From positions 1 to 64,000 of the forward strand of contig CAJNDT010005996.1 in NCBI GenBank assembly GCA_905221615.1: a DNA stretch of 64,000 bases, given 5' to 3'. The DNA is from Symbiodinium sp. CCMP2592 (taxonomy: Eukaryota; Sar; Dinophyceae; Suessiales; Symbiodiniaceae). Shown here piece after piece: positions 1 to 11,990 of this stretch. The notes beneath the pieces are model-generated. The model was not told the origin of the DNA. It was given only the letters and a program-made list of their open reading frames with translations, and did not search any database. The position numbers were made by a program, and so were the translations under genes. Each line of letters opens with the position of its first letter. The first letter of the stretch is position 1.

Positions 1-2
1 AG

Positions 3-816
3 TTCTTCGGGTTTGCGGTTGAGCAGTACTCTTTGCTTGCACGGCTTGCACAGCGTGACTTGCGGTCGCGCTATCCGCCGTCCATCGCTGTGTTCGATAC
101 GTGCCACAACTACTTCTCGAACGGGGAGATCTCTTCGGGATTGTTGGTCGAAACTCTATAGAAGGAAAATCCAATGTCTCCCTGGTCGCCTTACAACAGA
201 GTCTGGCGCAGTCGTAGTGGTAGAGTCGCGACTCAAAGGCAGATACACTCAGACATCTGTTCGAGGTCGCCTTTTGGGAAGGTACGCTGTGCAAGCATGA
301 CGCGATCGTGATATGGCTGGCAGTCCGTCTCTTGCTAGATTACGCGGAGCAGCTGCTGCAGGACGTTCCCAGCTTATCCCTGCAGCTGCGCAGTTTGCAA
401 GCCCTGCACCGCTGCTGCCAAGTGCTGGAAGCTTTGCGCAGCGGTTGTTCCGCAGACGGTTGTGCCGAGAGTTCTGCGAGATTTTGGCTGCCATGGCTGA
501 ACTCGAAGCGGCGCAGCTCCAGCCCAAGCAGCATTTTCGGTTGCATCACCCAGAGCAACTGAGGCGTTTGGGATACTATGTCGATATATTTGCCTGCGAG
601 GCGCGTCACAGGCAATATCAGAGGCGCCTATCAGATGATCACTCGCACATGTTCCGTGCAAGAAAGAAGACCGGAGATCTTTCCTGCAGCCTGCTACGCA
701 CAATACTCGCCTTGCAAGTGGAGGCAAACAACGATGGATCTGATGATCTGTGGTTGCTGGCGCCTTTATATACGCATCGAGCTGGAGCTGGGCTTGAAGG
801 ATACCGATGGCAGTGA
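3..816 (+). pseudogene. Decayed transposase-like coding remnant
   Basis: Two open stretches in different frames (about 3-161 and 313-816) look like pieces of one broken gene. The first has an FDTCHNYFSNG-type segment resembling the F-D-x-x-H-x-Y pattern near the catalytic region of large plant/protist transposase-like proteins. The second ends with a K-x-H...HHPEQLRRLGYY...EARHRQY segment, like the G...E-R-K-H motif in the C-terminal part of such proteins. The intervening sequence contains stops in every frame. The family is not firmly identified; the assignment rests on short patterns only. The downstream edge coincides with the change to AT-rich DNA at about 900. Confidence 0.3.
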
Positions 817-899
817 CAAATGCTGCCTCGGCGGCCACGACGTCACCTGCGGCCGCGGCGAGCTGCGTGGGCTTTGCTGCCTTCGTGTACAGAAAGAAC

Positions 900-1639
900 T
901 GAAATAACAGTCGAAACAAAAGGAATTTCGAGTTTTTTTTTACGATTTCCATAAAATTCCATAGTTTATCTTATTTTATCAAAAAATCATCAAATAAATT
1001 ATCAAGAAATTATGAATTTATCATTTAGTGATAAGTTACCTCATAAATTCATAACTTCCTCATAAATAATTGCAAGATAATTTCCTGATACCTGACTTAT
1101 AGGTTCATAAGTGCTTGGCGCCTCTATAATACGGAGGGGGAAAAATGAAAGAAAAGAATCATCTATAATCATGCTCCAATGACCAATCCGTCAATTTATA
1201 ACGCACTCGTCATTATTCTGTCGTAAGATATTTCCGCTCATGCGCCACTCTACGGCAAATCTTAAACCCTAAAATAAACTGTTCGTAGCAGAATATAAGT
1301 AGTAATATTGGCAGCAATAGTGGTGGGACCAGTACTGCTAGTAATACGTAGTGGTACCCCTGAATCCTATATCTCTAAATCCTAATAGTCGTAGAATCCA
1401 CTAGCTAGAATCTTTTCACAAGTGGTGATTGCTATTTTCAGCTAAGAGGATCCAAGGAAAGGGTTTACAAAATGCCGACTAATTTTCTGAGGTGGAGCAA
1501 TCAAATAAGATTTTAATTTAGTACTACATATTCTGATTGATATATTCTGTAACTAAGACAAAGTCTTCAAGGTCAGCTAATTGGTGCCGTAGCTCCTATA
1601 TCTCCTCAGATAAATCTTTCATAGAATATTAAAAAATAG

Positions 1640-1672
<33 letters not shown>

Positions 1673-1736
1673 GATAATGCACATATATGAAAACATGAAT
1701 ATATATATATATATATAACATTTTAGGTGATATTTG

Positions 1737-1767
<31 letters not shown>

Positions 1768-2269
1768 TATATATATATATATATGCTATTTTCTTTCTAA
1801 TAAGGCGTCATCTGTAACTATATATTAGCAAGGAATATCCGAAAGATATAATTCCTAGCGACCGAATCCGCTCACCCACCCCCCCCGACTCAAGTTTCTT
1901 ACATAAACACGTCAGCCCCCTTATACGAAAGACCTAAGCCCGCAAAAGTCGCTCAGATATCGAGCACAATATTCGTTAAATCATATTTATTATTAATTTT
2001 TTAACTGCAGCACATACTAAGAATACCGTAGTGAGCGGGCCTAAGTCATTACCAATCCTGGCTAAAAATATGAAAACTCAATCGAATATTCGGGGGATTC
2101 CCGAGTTTCGATTTGGACACGCCAGTTACTATATTCATGAATATATGATCGGAATATCATGTGAAAAAAGTAGAAGTCTTGTAGCAGAAGTAGCAAATGC
2201 GATGATAACTCACGATTCTTATTCAAGATTATCGCTACCATCGGCAATACTATAATTTACGAGTCCGTT
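900..2269. other. AT-rich non-coding DNA with (AT)n tracts
   Basis: Strongly AT-rich sequence without a credible coding region. It holds alternating AT tracts at about 1640-1670, 1698-1718 and 1738-1785. Short open frames here have no recognisable domain and are expected by chance. Confidence 0.7.
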
Positions 2270-5215
2270 TCAAAAAACCTTTTTGGTTGCTTTATGCTTT
2301 TTTTCCATAGAAAACCCGCATGTCAATAAGAACCACCAGCAGATAGGTGCATTTGTACAGCAGATCTACGTGTTTGTGTAGGAAAGCCATCAAAAAGCCT
2401 GTTATTTTATGCGATTTTCCATAGAAAACCTATATATCAATAGGAACCACCAACAGATAAGTGCATAATTTGTCCAGCAAGTGTGAGCGTTTGTGTAGGA
2501 AAATCCATAAAGCAGCGGTTGCTCTATGCATTTTACCATAGAAAACTCACATGTCTATAGGAACCACCAGGCAGATGCATTTGCACAGCAAATCTAAGTG
2601 TTTGTGTAGGAAAAGCCATAAGGCAACCGGTTGCTTTATGTGGCCAGGGACAACTCTCATGTCAATAGGAATCACCAGCAGATAGGTGCATTTGTACAGC
2701 AAATCTATGTGTTTGTGAAGGAGAAGCCATAAAGCAAACGGTTGCTTTGTGCGTTTTTTCTATACAAAATCCACATATCTATAGGAACCACCAGCAGACA
2801 GGTGCGTTGAAAAGCAAATCTACGTCTTTGTATAGGAAAATGTGTACAGCAACCAGGTGCTTTTTTGCGGTTTTGCATAGAAAACCTACATATCTATACA
2901 CCAGCAGACAGGTGCATTTGCACAGCAAATCTAAGGGTTAGGAAATATCATAAAGCAACCGGATGCTTTATGCGGTTTTTCCATAGAATATCCATATACC
3001 AATAGGAACCACCAGCAGACAGGTGCATATGTACAGCAAATCTAAGCGTTTGGAAAAATTCATAAAGCAACCGACTGCTTTATGCTTTTTTCCATAGAAA
3101 ACCCATATGTCAATAGTAATCACCAGCAGACAGGTGCATTTATACAGCAAGTCTAAGTGTTTTTTAGGAAAAGCCATAAAGGAACCAATTACTTTATGCT
3201 TTTTTCCATAGAAAGCTCATATGTCAATAAGAACCACCAGCAGGCAGGTGCATTATACGGCAAGTCTAAATATTTTTTAGGAAAAGTCGTAAAGCAACCA
3301 ATTACTTTATGCCTTTTTCCATAGAAAACTCATATATCAATAGGAACCACCAGCAGACAGGGGCAATTGCACAGCAATAAATGAAAAGCCATAAAGCAAC
3401 CGGTTGCTTTATTATGCGTTCTTGCATAGAAAACCCATATATCAGTAGGAACCACCAGCAGACAGATGCATTTGTATACCAAAGAAGAAGTATTTGTGTC
3501 GGAAAATCATAAAGCAACATTTGTCCAGAGAAAGACCCATATGTCAATAGGAACCACCAGCAGACAGGTGCATTGGTATAGCAAATCTAAATATTTGTGT
3601 AGGAAAACCTATCACGCAACCGATTGCTTTATACGTTTTTCCATGGAAAATCCATATTCAGGAGGCAGGTGCATTTGCACAACAAACCTATGTATTTGTG
3701 TAGGAAAGACCATAAATCAGTATTATTCTATACAAAATCCGCATGTCAATAATTCAATAGGAACCACCAGCAGACAGGTGCATTGGTACAGCAAAACTAT
3801 GTGTTCGTATATAGGAAAAGCCATAAAGCAATCGGTTGCTTTATTATGCGTTTTTCCATAGAAAATTCCATGTCACTAGGAACCACCAGCAGACAGGTGC
3901 ATTGGTACAATATGCTACAACAAATCTAAGTGCTTGTGTAGGAAAACCATAAAGCAACCGGTTTATTTATGCGTTTTTCCACACAAAATTCTCATGTCAA
4001 TCGGAACCACCCGCAAGCAGGTGCATTTGCACAGCATGCCCAAGTGATTGTAAAGGAAAAGCCATAAGGCAACCACTTGCTTTATAAGCCTCTTTCCATA
4101 GAAAACCCACATGTCAATAGGAACCACCAGCAGACAGGTGCATTTGCACAACAAATCTAAGTGTCTGCGCAGGAAAAACTATCAAGCAACCGGTTGCTTT
4201 ATGCGTTTTCCATGGAAAACCTACATGTCAATAGGAACCACCAGCAGACAGGTGCATTTGTGCAACAAATCTAAGTATTTGTAAGGAAAATCATAAAGCA
4301 ATTGCGTTTTCCAAAGAAAACCCAATGTCAATAGTAATCACCAGCAGACAGGTGCATTTATACCACAAATCTAAGTGTTTGTATAGGAAAAGCCATAAAG
4401 CAGCGTTTTTCCATAGAAAACCATCTGTCAATAGGAAGCACCAGCAGATAGGTGCAGTTGATCAACAAACCTAAGTGTTTTTGCAGGAAAAGCCATATAA
4501 CTAACTGGTTGCTTTTTTGCGTTTTTACATAGAAAACCTATATGATATATCAGTGAGAAGCACCAGCAGAGAGGTGCATTTTTACAGCGAATCAAGGAGA
4601 TTATCTAGGAAAAACTATAAAGCAAGCGGTTGCTTTAATTCGAATCCTACAGAAAATCTACATAATAATGAGAATGACCAGCAGACAGGTGCATTTGCAC
4701 ATCAAATCTAACTGTTTGCGTAGGAATCCTATCAAGCAACCGAATGCTGCATGCATTTTTCCATAGAAAACCTATATGTCAATAAGATTCACCAGTAGAC
4801 AGGTGCATTTGCACAGCAAGTCGAAGTATTTGTGTAGGAAAATCCATAAAGCAGCCGATTGCCTTAGACGTTCTCCATAGAAAACCTCCATATCAATAGG
4901 AACCACCAACAGGCAGGTGCATTTGTGCAACAAATCTAAATATTTATGAAGGAAAAATATAAAGCAACTAATTATTTTATATGTTCTTCTAGAGAAAACT
5001 CATATATTAGTAGGAATCACCAGCAGATAGGTGCACTGGTACAACAAATCTAAGTATTTGTATTTCAAAATTCATAAAGCAACTGGCTACTTGCTGTGTA
5101 TTTCCTCAGAAAATCCGCATAATACCTCAATAAGAACCACCAGCAGATAGACATATTTGTACAACCAAATCCAAATATTTGCAGACGATTGCTTATGAAA
5201 TTTTTCAATAGAAAT
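2270..5215. repeat. Degenerate satellite array, about 110-125 bp units with palindromic core
   Basis: About 26 tandem units, recognisable by the recurring block AGGAACCACCAGCAGACAGG followed by TGCATTTG, then a TAAGTGTTTGTGTAGGAAAA-like block and a palindromic core AAGCAACCGGTTGCTT. The best core, at 3391-3412, is a perfect 22-bp palindrome. Spacing between successive CACCAGCAGA blocks averages about 112 bp. Units diverge by substitutions and small indels and fade near 5215. Short open frames across the array are incidental. Confidence 0.9.
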
Positions 5216-6579
5216 CCATACGAATAGTACTTTTTTATGATTCGGGCTATTCTTATATCACTAGTGACTACGCGGGACTCTGCTGGATCCCTAATTTAGA
5301 TGGGGCGCGCGACTACGCAAGTGCATCATGGAGCAGCCTTACTTACGCGTGCATACTATGAAAAAATAGAAGACATAGTAGTACTTTCAAGCAACCAAGC
5401 TAATTTCTCGAGATTTTAGACTAGCCTCTTATATATTTACTAGCGAAAATCCTTACGCAACGATCAGAATGGCCTTTATATCGAACTAAACGACTAGGAA
5501 ATCCATATTATTTATTATAATTATTTATCGACTAGATTTTTCTATATCTACTATTTTAGAGCAGACTAGAAGAAAGAAGGGTTTTGGAGAAGCAATGGCA
5601 CTACGATGGGCCCGTCTATATTCAAAACAAATTCCGTGTGTACGAAAACGATACTTGCTATAATCTAGAGATTTTAGATTTCCCTATTATATTTGACAGA
5701 ACTTTACATTCAAGATTTTCAGAATTCCCTCCTATAAACTCGGATCTTTCGATTCCACTACGCGACCCTTACCTTACAAACATCCTAGACGGCACTACAC
5801 TCCCCAACTAAAATGACTATAGACTCCCTTATACCGTATAGATATAACCCAAAAAAACATGCTACTCATATATCTATGAGAACCTATACGAGAAAAATAT
5901 ATTTATCTAATAAATCAAAATATTTATATAAGAAAAATCATAAAATAATCGATTTCTCTATATATTTTATCATGAGATTCCATACATCAATAAGAATCAC
6001 CAACAGAAGAAGTACGCGAGCCACTGATCAGACATATTATTTTACCTTGAGACCTTACCTCACCCTCGCAAACTCGACAACCCATCAAGATAACCGTCTA
6101 TAACCAAGAACTATTTACTACGAAAGAACAAATCATCCAAGAAATATTCTATCTCTTATACTTATTTCGCAATCTTCTTTTTCGCTTAGTTATAGTAGAA
6201 ACGAGAACCAAAAAGAATCAAAATAATCAAGAATCTATACTTTATTAGTAATTCTAATTATAAGAGAATCATATTAATTTTTGAGTCATAACTTAACACT
6301 AGAATCCCCTTACTAGAACTAAAAATAAAAGAACCAATTTTAGGATATCTTTTTAATAATAATGAAACCAAACAAGAAAGATACAATAGAATTTAATTCT
6401 TTTATCCAATTCTTTCTAACGATTATAAATAATATGAGAAGAAAGATATGATATTCGTATTAGTTTTTTGAGCTTACGAAATATCTTTCTTATTAATAAG
6501 ATCTATATTTTATATGAATTTGAAAGACGAGAAGAGAGATATATCATGTTTATAAATGTATTATTAATATATCCTTCTG
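5216..6579. other. AT-rich spacer
   Basis: Apart from the outlying satellite unit at 5860-6010 this is AT-rich DNA. A 75-codon open frame at 5584-5811 on the plus strand has no recognisable domain or conserved pattern. I see no gene. Confidence 0.55.
5860..6010. repeat. Outlying, AT-shifted satellite unit(s)
   Basis: The segment repeats the order of the satellite upstream (a TAAATCAAAATATTTATATAAG block, a CATAAAATAATCGATTT core, and CATCAATAAGAATCACCAACAG) but with many positions changed to A or T. It is separated from the main array by about 650 bp, so it is either a dispersed copy or the eroded edge of a once longer array. Confidence 0.6.
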
Positions 6580-8511
6580 ACGGAAAGCGACTTGGCACGA
6601 TTTGAACTTATTCAAACGAAATATCTCCGTGTTATGGCGGGCCAAATCGCTTGTGAGAATATTGTAATTGATGCGTCTGAAATCAAAATCGATGTAGCTT
6701 CCGTAGCTTATAGGGCCAAGTCTAACGAAATTATTCGTGAGACCCTAGGTGGGGACCTCGTTCGCTCTGAGCTGGTGTGTCGCAGATTCAAGTGGTTGCA
6801 GCGGATAGCTGTAAATCCAGCTGATCGCAAAATATTGCTTGCGCTTGTTGCCGGTCGGTTGCAATCCGAGGTAAGCAATACGTTTGATGTCAGTGGCCAA
6901 CCCATACTGACGGCCAGTCCGTAGGCAAAATAATGGCATACAGATTTGTTGCTTCTTCAGGAAACGACTGGTCTCAATTTCTTGCATCCGAACGGGTTTT
7001 GGTCAATCTTTACACCGGATTGCTTGTTCCGGAAACTTGATGCAGGACAGGTGCGAGCTTGGTCGGACCGTGGCAGGGAGCCTCGCCCAGCTACTGTCGA
7101 AGTACTTGCTTGCCCGTTTGTTTTGCCCGGAGGCGTGCAATGTGAGTTTGTTGGCCATAGTAGACTGTCGCTGCAGGTCCACTTGGCTGCAAAACATAAT
7201 ATCCGGAATCCTTTCAAGAATGCTATGATTACCAACCAGTATCCCTTTTGTCTTGCGGTCATCAAAAACGAGCAGAGCGCTCGGCAACACGCAGAGCGTC
7301 GTGGTGCCACAGGGCTTTCCAAGCATGTATGTCGGTATCCGCTTGCTGGTCATATAGATGATGTTGCGCAGCCGATATCCTTGCTATGCCCGTTTTGTGA
7401 CTTCAGTGCCAAATTACCGCAATTACAAGCACATATAGCAGAGCACTTCGCAGGTGGAAGGTCATCTCACTTAGAGGTGCAACTGCGCCGCAAGAAATTC
7501 AGCTCGGTACCCTGCCCTTCCCTAAGTGCCCCTGATTTGAGTGAAGGTCCTGGTTCTGTTGGGGTGTGTTGGTCTGGTTTAAGCACCTCTTGTAACCCCT
7601 CTAAGTCCTGGTATAATGATGCCTGATGGCGTCTGTCGCCAGCCGACGATGCCAAAGAAGTGCGGGAATTGTATGGCATTTCGCCAAAGGAGATATGATG
7701 GTGGCGTTTATCGCCTGAAGAAGAAGCCCGTGAAAGAGCAGAATTATACGGGAGTCATCCTTCGCTAGTTTCGTAACAGAACTTTGCAAACAAGAATCAT
7801 GCGCAAGTCAAGATCATCTCCTTTTTCGTTTTCCGACAGCTCGAGACCAGTTCCAGCAACCTCGCCGGTAGTACTCTTCTTGGCCATGGACCGGTGGTTG
7901 GCAGGCGACGACGCAGAGCCGCGATCGCAAACGGGGATAGGCGGCGAAACAGACCTCGAGCAAATCAAGGAACTTGTATTTCCGTAGCCGAACTCGCTCT
8001 CGCAACAGCAGCCATAATGAGGAATCACGACGCAGCAATCCTACGCACTTGGATGGTTCCTGCGACCAGCGTATACGCCGTGGCGAGCATCAATACCGGG
8101 AAGGACTATCATCAATAAGTGAAGATTTTGGAGCGCTCTCACGACCTCGGGAGTCCTCACCTGCGTATCTGGACCAATTTGGTGATGATAGCCAGAACCG
8201 ACAAAGCTCTCCCAGAGCCACAGCGCACACAGATCTCGGAGCATGCGGACTCCGTGACGGACCCAAAGGATATCGAAGCCTTGGTGGCGATCTGCAATAT
8301 GAAGCCTGCCTATAATAAGGAGTTCTTGCGGATGCAGCTCAAGGTTCATGCGGAAGCGGAATCCCTCGTGGCCATCATCGAGTGAGCGTTGCAGAAGACC
8401 GGCGGGGAGCAGAAGCATGGAATAGCACCTCACGGTCCTAAAGAGCGCAAAATAGAAGAGATTTTGGAGATCATGGGATTGAAGCATACGCCGGTCACCA
8501 GTGAGAGCTGA
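6580..8511 (+). pseudogene. 3' end of a degraded LINE (non-LTR retrotransposon)
   Basis: The remnant continues across several frames. At 6580-6924 lies the region after the RT core (pattern LIQTKYLRVMAG...RRFKWLQRI). At 6946-7626 lies a Cys/His-rich region with paired C-H fingers (QCEFVGHSRLSLQVHLAAKH, CPFCDFSAKLPQLQAHIAEH). At about 7990-8110 is a piece reading AILRTWMVPATS, and at 8119-8511 the extreme C-terminal domain (CNMKPAYNKEFLRMQLKVHA), which has an in-frame TGA at 8383-8385 and then reads on to 8511. This order (RT thumb, Cys/His fingers, helical tail) matches what I associate with dinoflagellate LINE ORF2 C-termini. Frame breaks at about 6925 and 7626 and the internal stop show it is dead. 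It is less AT-rich than the DNA on either side. Confidence 0.6.
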
Positions 8512-8639
8512 AGCTGTGAAACTTTGGTTGGCATCTGCAGCTTAAGAAGGAAGCGTGCAAGTGCTACCATATGTGTCACTAGCGTAAATACCCAATGCTT
8601 GTGCCCCGGACCTCAACGGATCCGTTCACGGAATCGGAA

Positions 8640-8724
8640 TAAGAATAGAATCATATATCCTTATTTCGAATTATCTTTCATATCAATAGAAACGATATTC
8701 GTGCGAAGATAATATCAGAGAAAC

Positions 8725-8759
<35 letters not shown>

Positions 8760-10076
8760 ATTATCTAGAAATATAGAAAGAAAGAAGAGGTCCTAATTTA
8801 ATTAGAATATCAGATAATTAAATAATTTAAAATATAATCGAAGAATATTATTAATATAATAAATATATAAGATTAATTAAATCACTTTTTCTTGATATTA
8901 TACGATATTGGAGATAATTTATATATATATATATATATCTATCTAATACTATAATTCATATTTTTTCCCAATATAAATTGAAATATAATATATAATATAT
9001 TCATATGATATAGGAGTTTCCGAAAATAGGGCCCCCTAATATAGTTCCCTAAATAGTAGGACCCTTATTATAAGGGCCCCCAAATAAGGTACCCCTAATC
9101 GGAAACTCTCATATATATTACATATACAATTACCACCAGATAACCTTTAAAATATATCCCACAACACGCAATACAATACATAGCCAGGCGTCTAGCGTTC
9201 CCAACCCCCCCCTAATGGTATGGTCTGCTAGGGATGGGGCGGGGGGGAGACTAGCGTGGGCGGAACGGGGTCGACGCCGCTATAATTGCCACTAGATGGT
9301 GGAATAGTGCTAACCCTATAATACAACGTGATCCCTTATTTAGAAAAATCTTAATTTATACTTAATATCTTATACCCAACCCTAAATCCCACCTAACCAC
9401 AGGCTCTAAATCTAAAACAAAATATATCGAATAATTCCTCTCTAAGCCCTTATCGATTCGAAACCTTATATCTCAAATCCTAAAATCTCATAACCATCCC
9501 TCAGGGAGAATAGAAACCCGGGGAAATGGGGGGCCGGAACGCGTAATTATATACGCAATCTCACGGCACCATACGCGCACTATACATAATACTAGGCATT
9601 TTCCTTTAGAAGATTTTAGAAAGATCATCAATTTATTTATCATCTTCTACGGATCTATTCACGTAAGAATATCCGACCCTTTAATTGAAATAGATTTTCT
9701 CTTCTAAGTAAAGAAATTCATTTTCCCTCCAATTTACGTTTAATTCTTATAATTTATTCAAATGATATTTTATATATTCAATAGTTTGAACGATTTGTCA
9801 AATATCTCTAAATTTATAATTATCTACTAACTTCTTGAGATTTCTCGATGTAAATTATCAAATCTCCTTTATCATCGTCCGAATTTGTTTTATTAATAGA
9901 TCTCTTGAATTAAATTTTCTTCCAAAACTCTATGAGTAAGATCAGAAAAAGAATATAATACTTAATATTCTTCGTTTTGTATCAACAAGCAAACAAATCT
10001 ATGAAAGTGTTTCGTCTTCTTAAGCAAAGGTTTATCTGAGAGAAAACAGTTTGAAAACAACATATATATATGACTT
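8640..10076. other. AT-rich non-coding DNA
   Basis: AT-rich sequence with an (AT)n tract at about 8727-8757 and shorter ones near 8920 and 8990. A GC-rich interruption at about 9188-9275 has C and G homopolymers. Apart from the MITE at 9012-9110 nothing recognisable is present. Base composition returns to near-balanced at about 10,080. Confidence 0.6.
9012..9110. mobile_element. MITE family 1 (GGGAGTTTCC), copy 1
   Basis: About 99 bp bounded by inverted repeats: the left end reads AGGAGTTTCCGAAAATAGGG and the right end is its slightly shortened complement. It is flanked by the 4-bp direct repeat ATAT (9008-9011 and 9111-9114). It shares its whole body with the copies at 27410 and 62527. It has no coding capacity, so it is a non-autonomous DNA element. 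Confidence 0.85.
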
Positions 10077-11019
10077 ATGGGGCCAAAATTGAGAGCGACT
10101 TGTCACAGCCCTTTCGTATGCGCACCATCATGTGATTCCAATCGAACCTCTGTATGCCCAGCGGTACGTGTTAGCACGATCCGATTAAAAGTGGGAGTCA
10201 GGCACACTCTTTGCTTGGTAATCTGCTGCCTCTTCCTTGGTTGGACCAGCCAGCAGATGGCAAAGATCGTCAATACGACACCCTCAACTCGCGACGTGTT
10301 GTCGCCTAGGATACAGTCGGATACGGGATCCGAGCCATCCTTAAAATCATTGGCTCCAAAACCCGTAAAAACCCTAAAGTCATTGGCTGCAAACAATTAC
10401 GGCGATGCTTGAAACATGGGCATCTCGCCTCAGAAATTCCCGTGCGATTCAGCTTCGGGCTCGTCCTGCCAGCTTAGGGTTTAGAGGGTATAACATAGCA
10501 TCACCTCAGTGTAAGCTGGTTAGATATACCCCTGGTATAGTACAGTACTTGAAGGATCATGGGAATTAGTATGAGAGTCTGACTCCAACAGGCTGCATGG
10601 AGTTATGGTAGTTTCACCGTATGCAATCGGACCTCACGACGCACCTTCCAACCACCCTGCATCAGAGAGGTTGGAAGGACATTATCACTTGGAAGGTGCA
10701 TCCTCGGATTCGTAGTCCGACTCCGGGTCAAGGCCCATCGGCCCGTGCTCGTCATATCGATGGTCTCCCTTCCTGAGCAGAAGCCCAGATCCAAGAGGTT
10801 TGCTGTTGAATGCATGGCACACAAGATCCGACAGTTGCCCTAAAAAGACGGATCATGCCGCGAACTACTCAGCAGTATCAAGAATATGGAACATCACAGC
10901 CCTTTCGCTCCTGCATGTCCAGAACAACAGCTGCACTGGTTCGTGCTCTACGAAGACCACCAGGCTGCTGTCGGGCAGGTTTAGGAACTCAAGGTATTCT
11001 TTAGCGGGCAGTCTTGATT
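10077..11019. other. Non-coding interval left of the CRT-like gene
   Basis: Near-balanced base composition. A family 3 MITE end (ACTTGAAGGATCATGGGAATTAG) lies at about 10,549-10,572 without a clear partner. The 111-codon open frame at 10,077-10,412 shows no recognisable domain. No gene is supported. Confidence 0.45.
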
Positions 11020-11990
11020 TCATGATTTTTTGTTTTTTTGTCGAAGCTTTTGTTTGTACTGGCAATCCTGGGGCCAGCGATGCTGCTTTCGAAATCGGAT
11101 CGAACTCGACACTGCGGCTACGGCCAAAGCCGACACCTCATGGTCAGAAATAAACAATCGAACGTGTATCATAAACCAGCGCGAGTTTATTGTGAACTGC
11201 GTTCTGGTGCTAGCGCACGGCCCAACAAGACAGCGCTGCATGCAAGCTCCTACACACATGAAGCCCAAGACCGAAAGACAACCTTTCAGGCAAAGTCCCT
11301 GTTCTTCCGAGGTCGTGCCGAGCTGCGGCTTCTCGGCATAGACGCTGTTGCCATCGATATCGGTCTCTTCCTCGATGTTGTAAACCCACATGGCAATCGA
11401 GGACAACACTAGCGCCAACCACTGCTCCATGGTGAGCTTGCGTGCGGACGGTCCGGCAAAAATCTCGTACTGGCTGAAGATTCCACAGAGGTTGCCGCAA
11501 AGGATGGAGCCGATGGCCGCCCAGGTACCTGATAGCCGCTTGATGAGCCACAAGAAAAAGAGGTTGAAGAAGACGTTGAAGAGGAGGTAGAAGCCAAACC
11601 ACACATAGGCGGGCTCAGCATCGCAGCTAGTAACCTCGGGCTTGGGGTTCGTTCCCATAAAGCAAGTCCAGGAGTCTGCCAAATCTCTACCCAACTTGGA
11701 GGGAGACTGCTCGTTCTTGCCCCCAGGCTCGGGCCATGGAATCCAGTTGAGCGGGAACATCAAGAAGCCCCAGATCACCTGCCACATCCCAGCCCAGAAA
11801 AAGGACCACATCACGTCCAAGTTCACTTGCTTCAGCTTCTTCTGCTTGTAGCAGTTCGAGAACGCAGAAGGGATGATGGCCACAATAAAGAGGGCATACA
11901 TGAAGAGAAGGATGCCGAAGTCCACATGGACCAGCTCCCCCTGTGCGTTCTTGTAGGGAGGAAGGCCGATGACACCTGCTGCGCTCTCTA
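11020..11990 (-). CDS. CRT-like transporter, large 3' exon (C-terminal half)
   Basis: Encodes the second half of a chloroquine-resistance-transporter-like membrane protein of the drug/metabolite transporter superfamily. In the malaria parasite this family moves peptides and drugs across the digestive-vacuole membrane; plants and algae have relatives in plastid membranes. Seen here: hydrophobic helices (DFGILLFMYALFIVAIIPSA; MWSFFWAGMWQVIWGFLMFP), an extended loop with TCFMGTNPKPEVTSC, then AYVWFGFYLLFNVFFNLFFL, LIKRLSGTWAAIGSIL and a final helix followed by an acidic tail (NIEEETDIDGN). This follows the family order TM5-TM10, including the cysteine-bearing loop. The open frame runs on upstream to about 11,990; an acceptor is likely in GCGCAGCAG at about 11,975. 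The true stop or a further donor near 11,275 is uncertain, because the last 85 codons look atypical. The substrate cannot be told. Confidence 0.72.

Noticed and set aside
2270-5215. CRISPR-like array
   Set aside because: The repeats are about 112 bp, adjacent rather than spaced by unique spacers, and the context is eukaryotic; it is a satellite.
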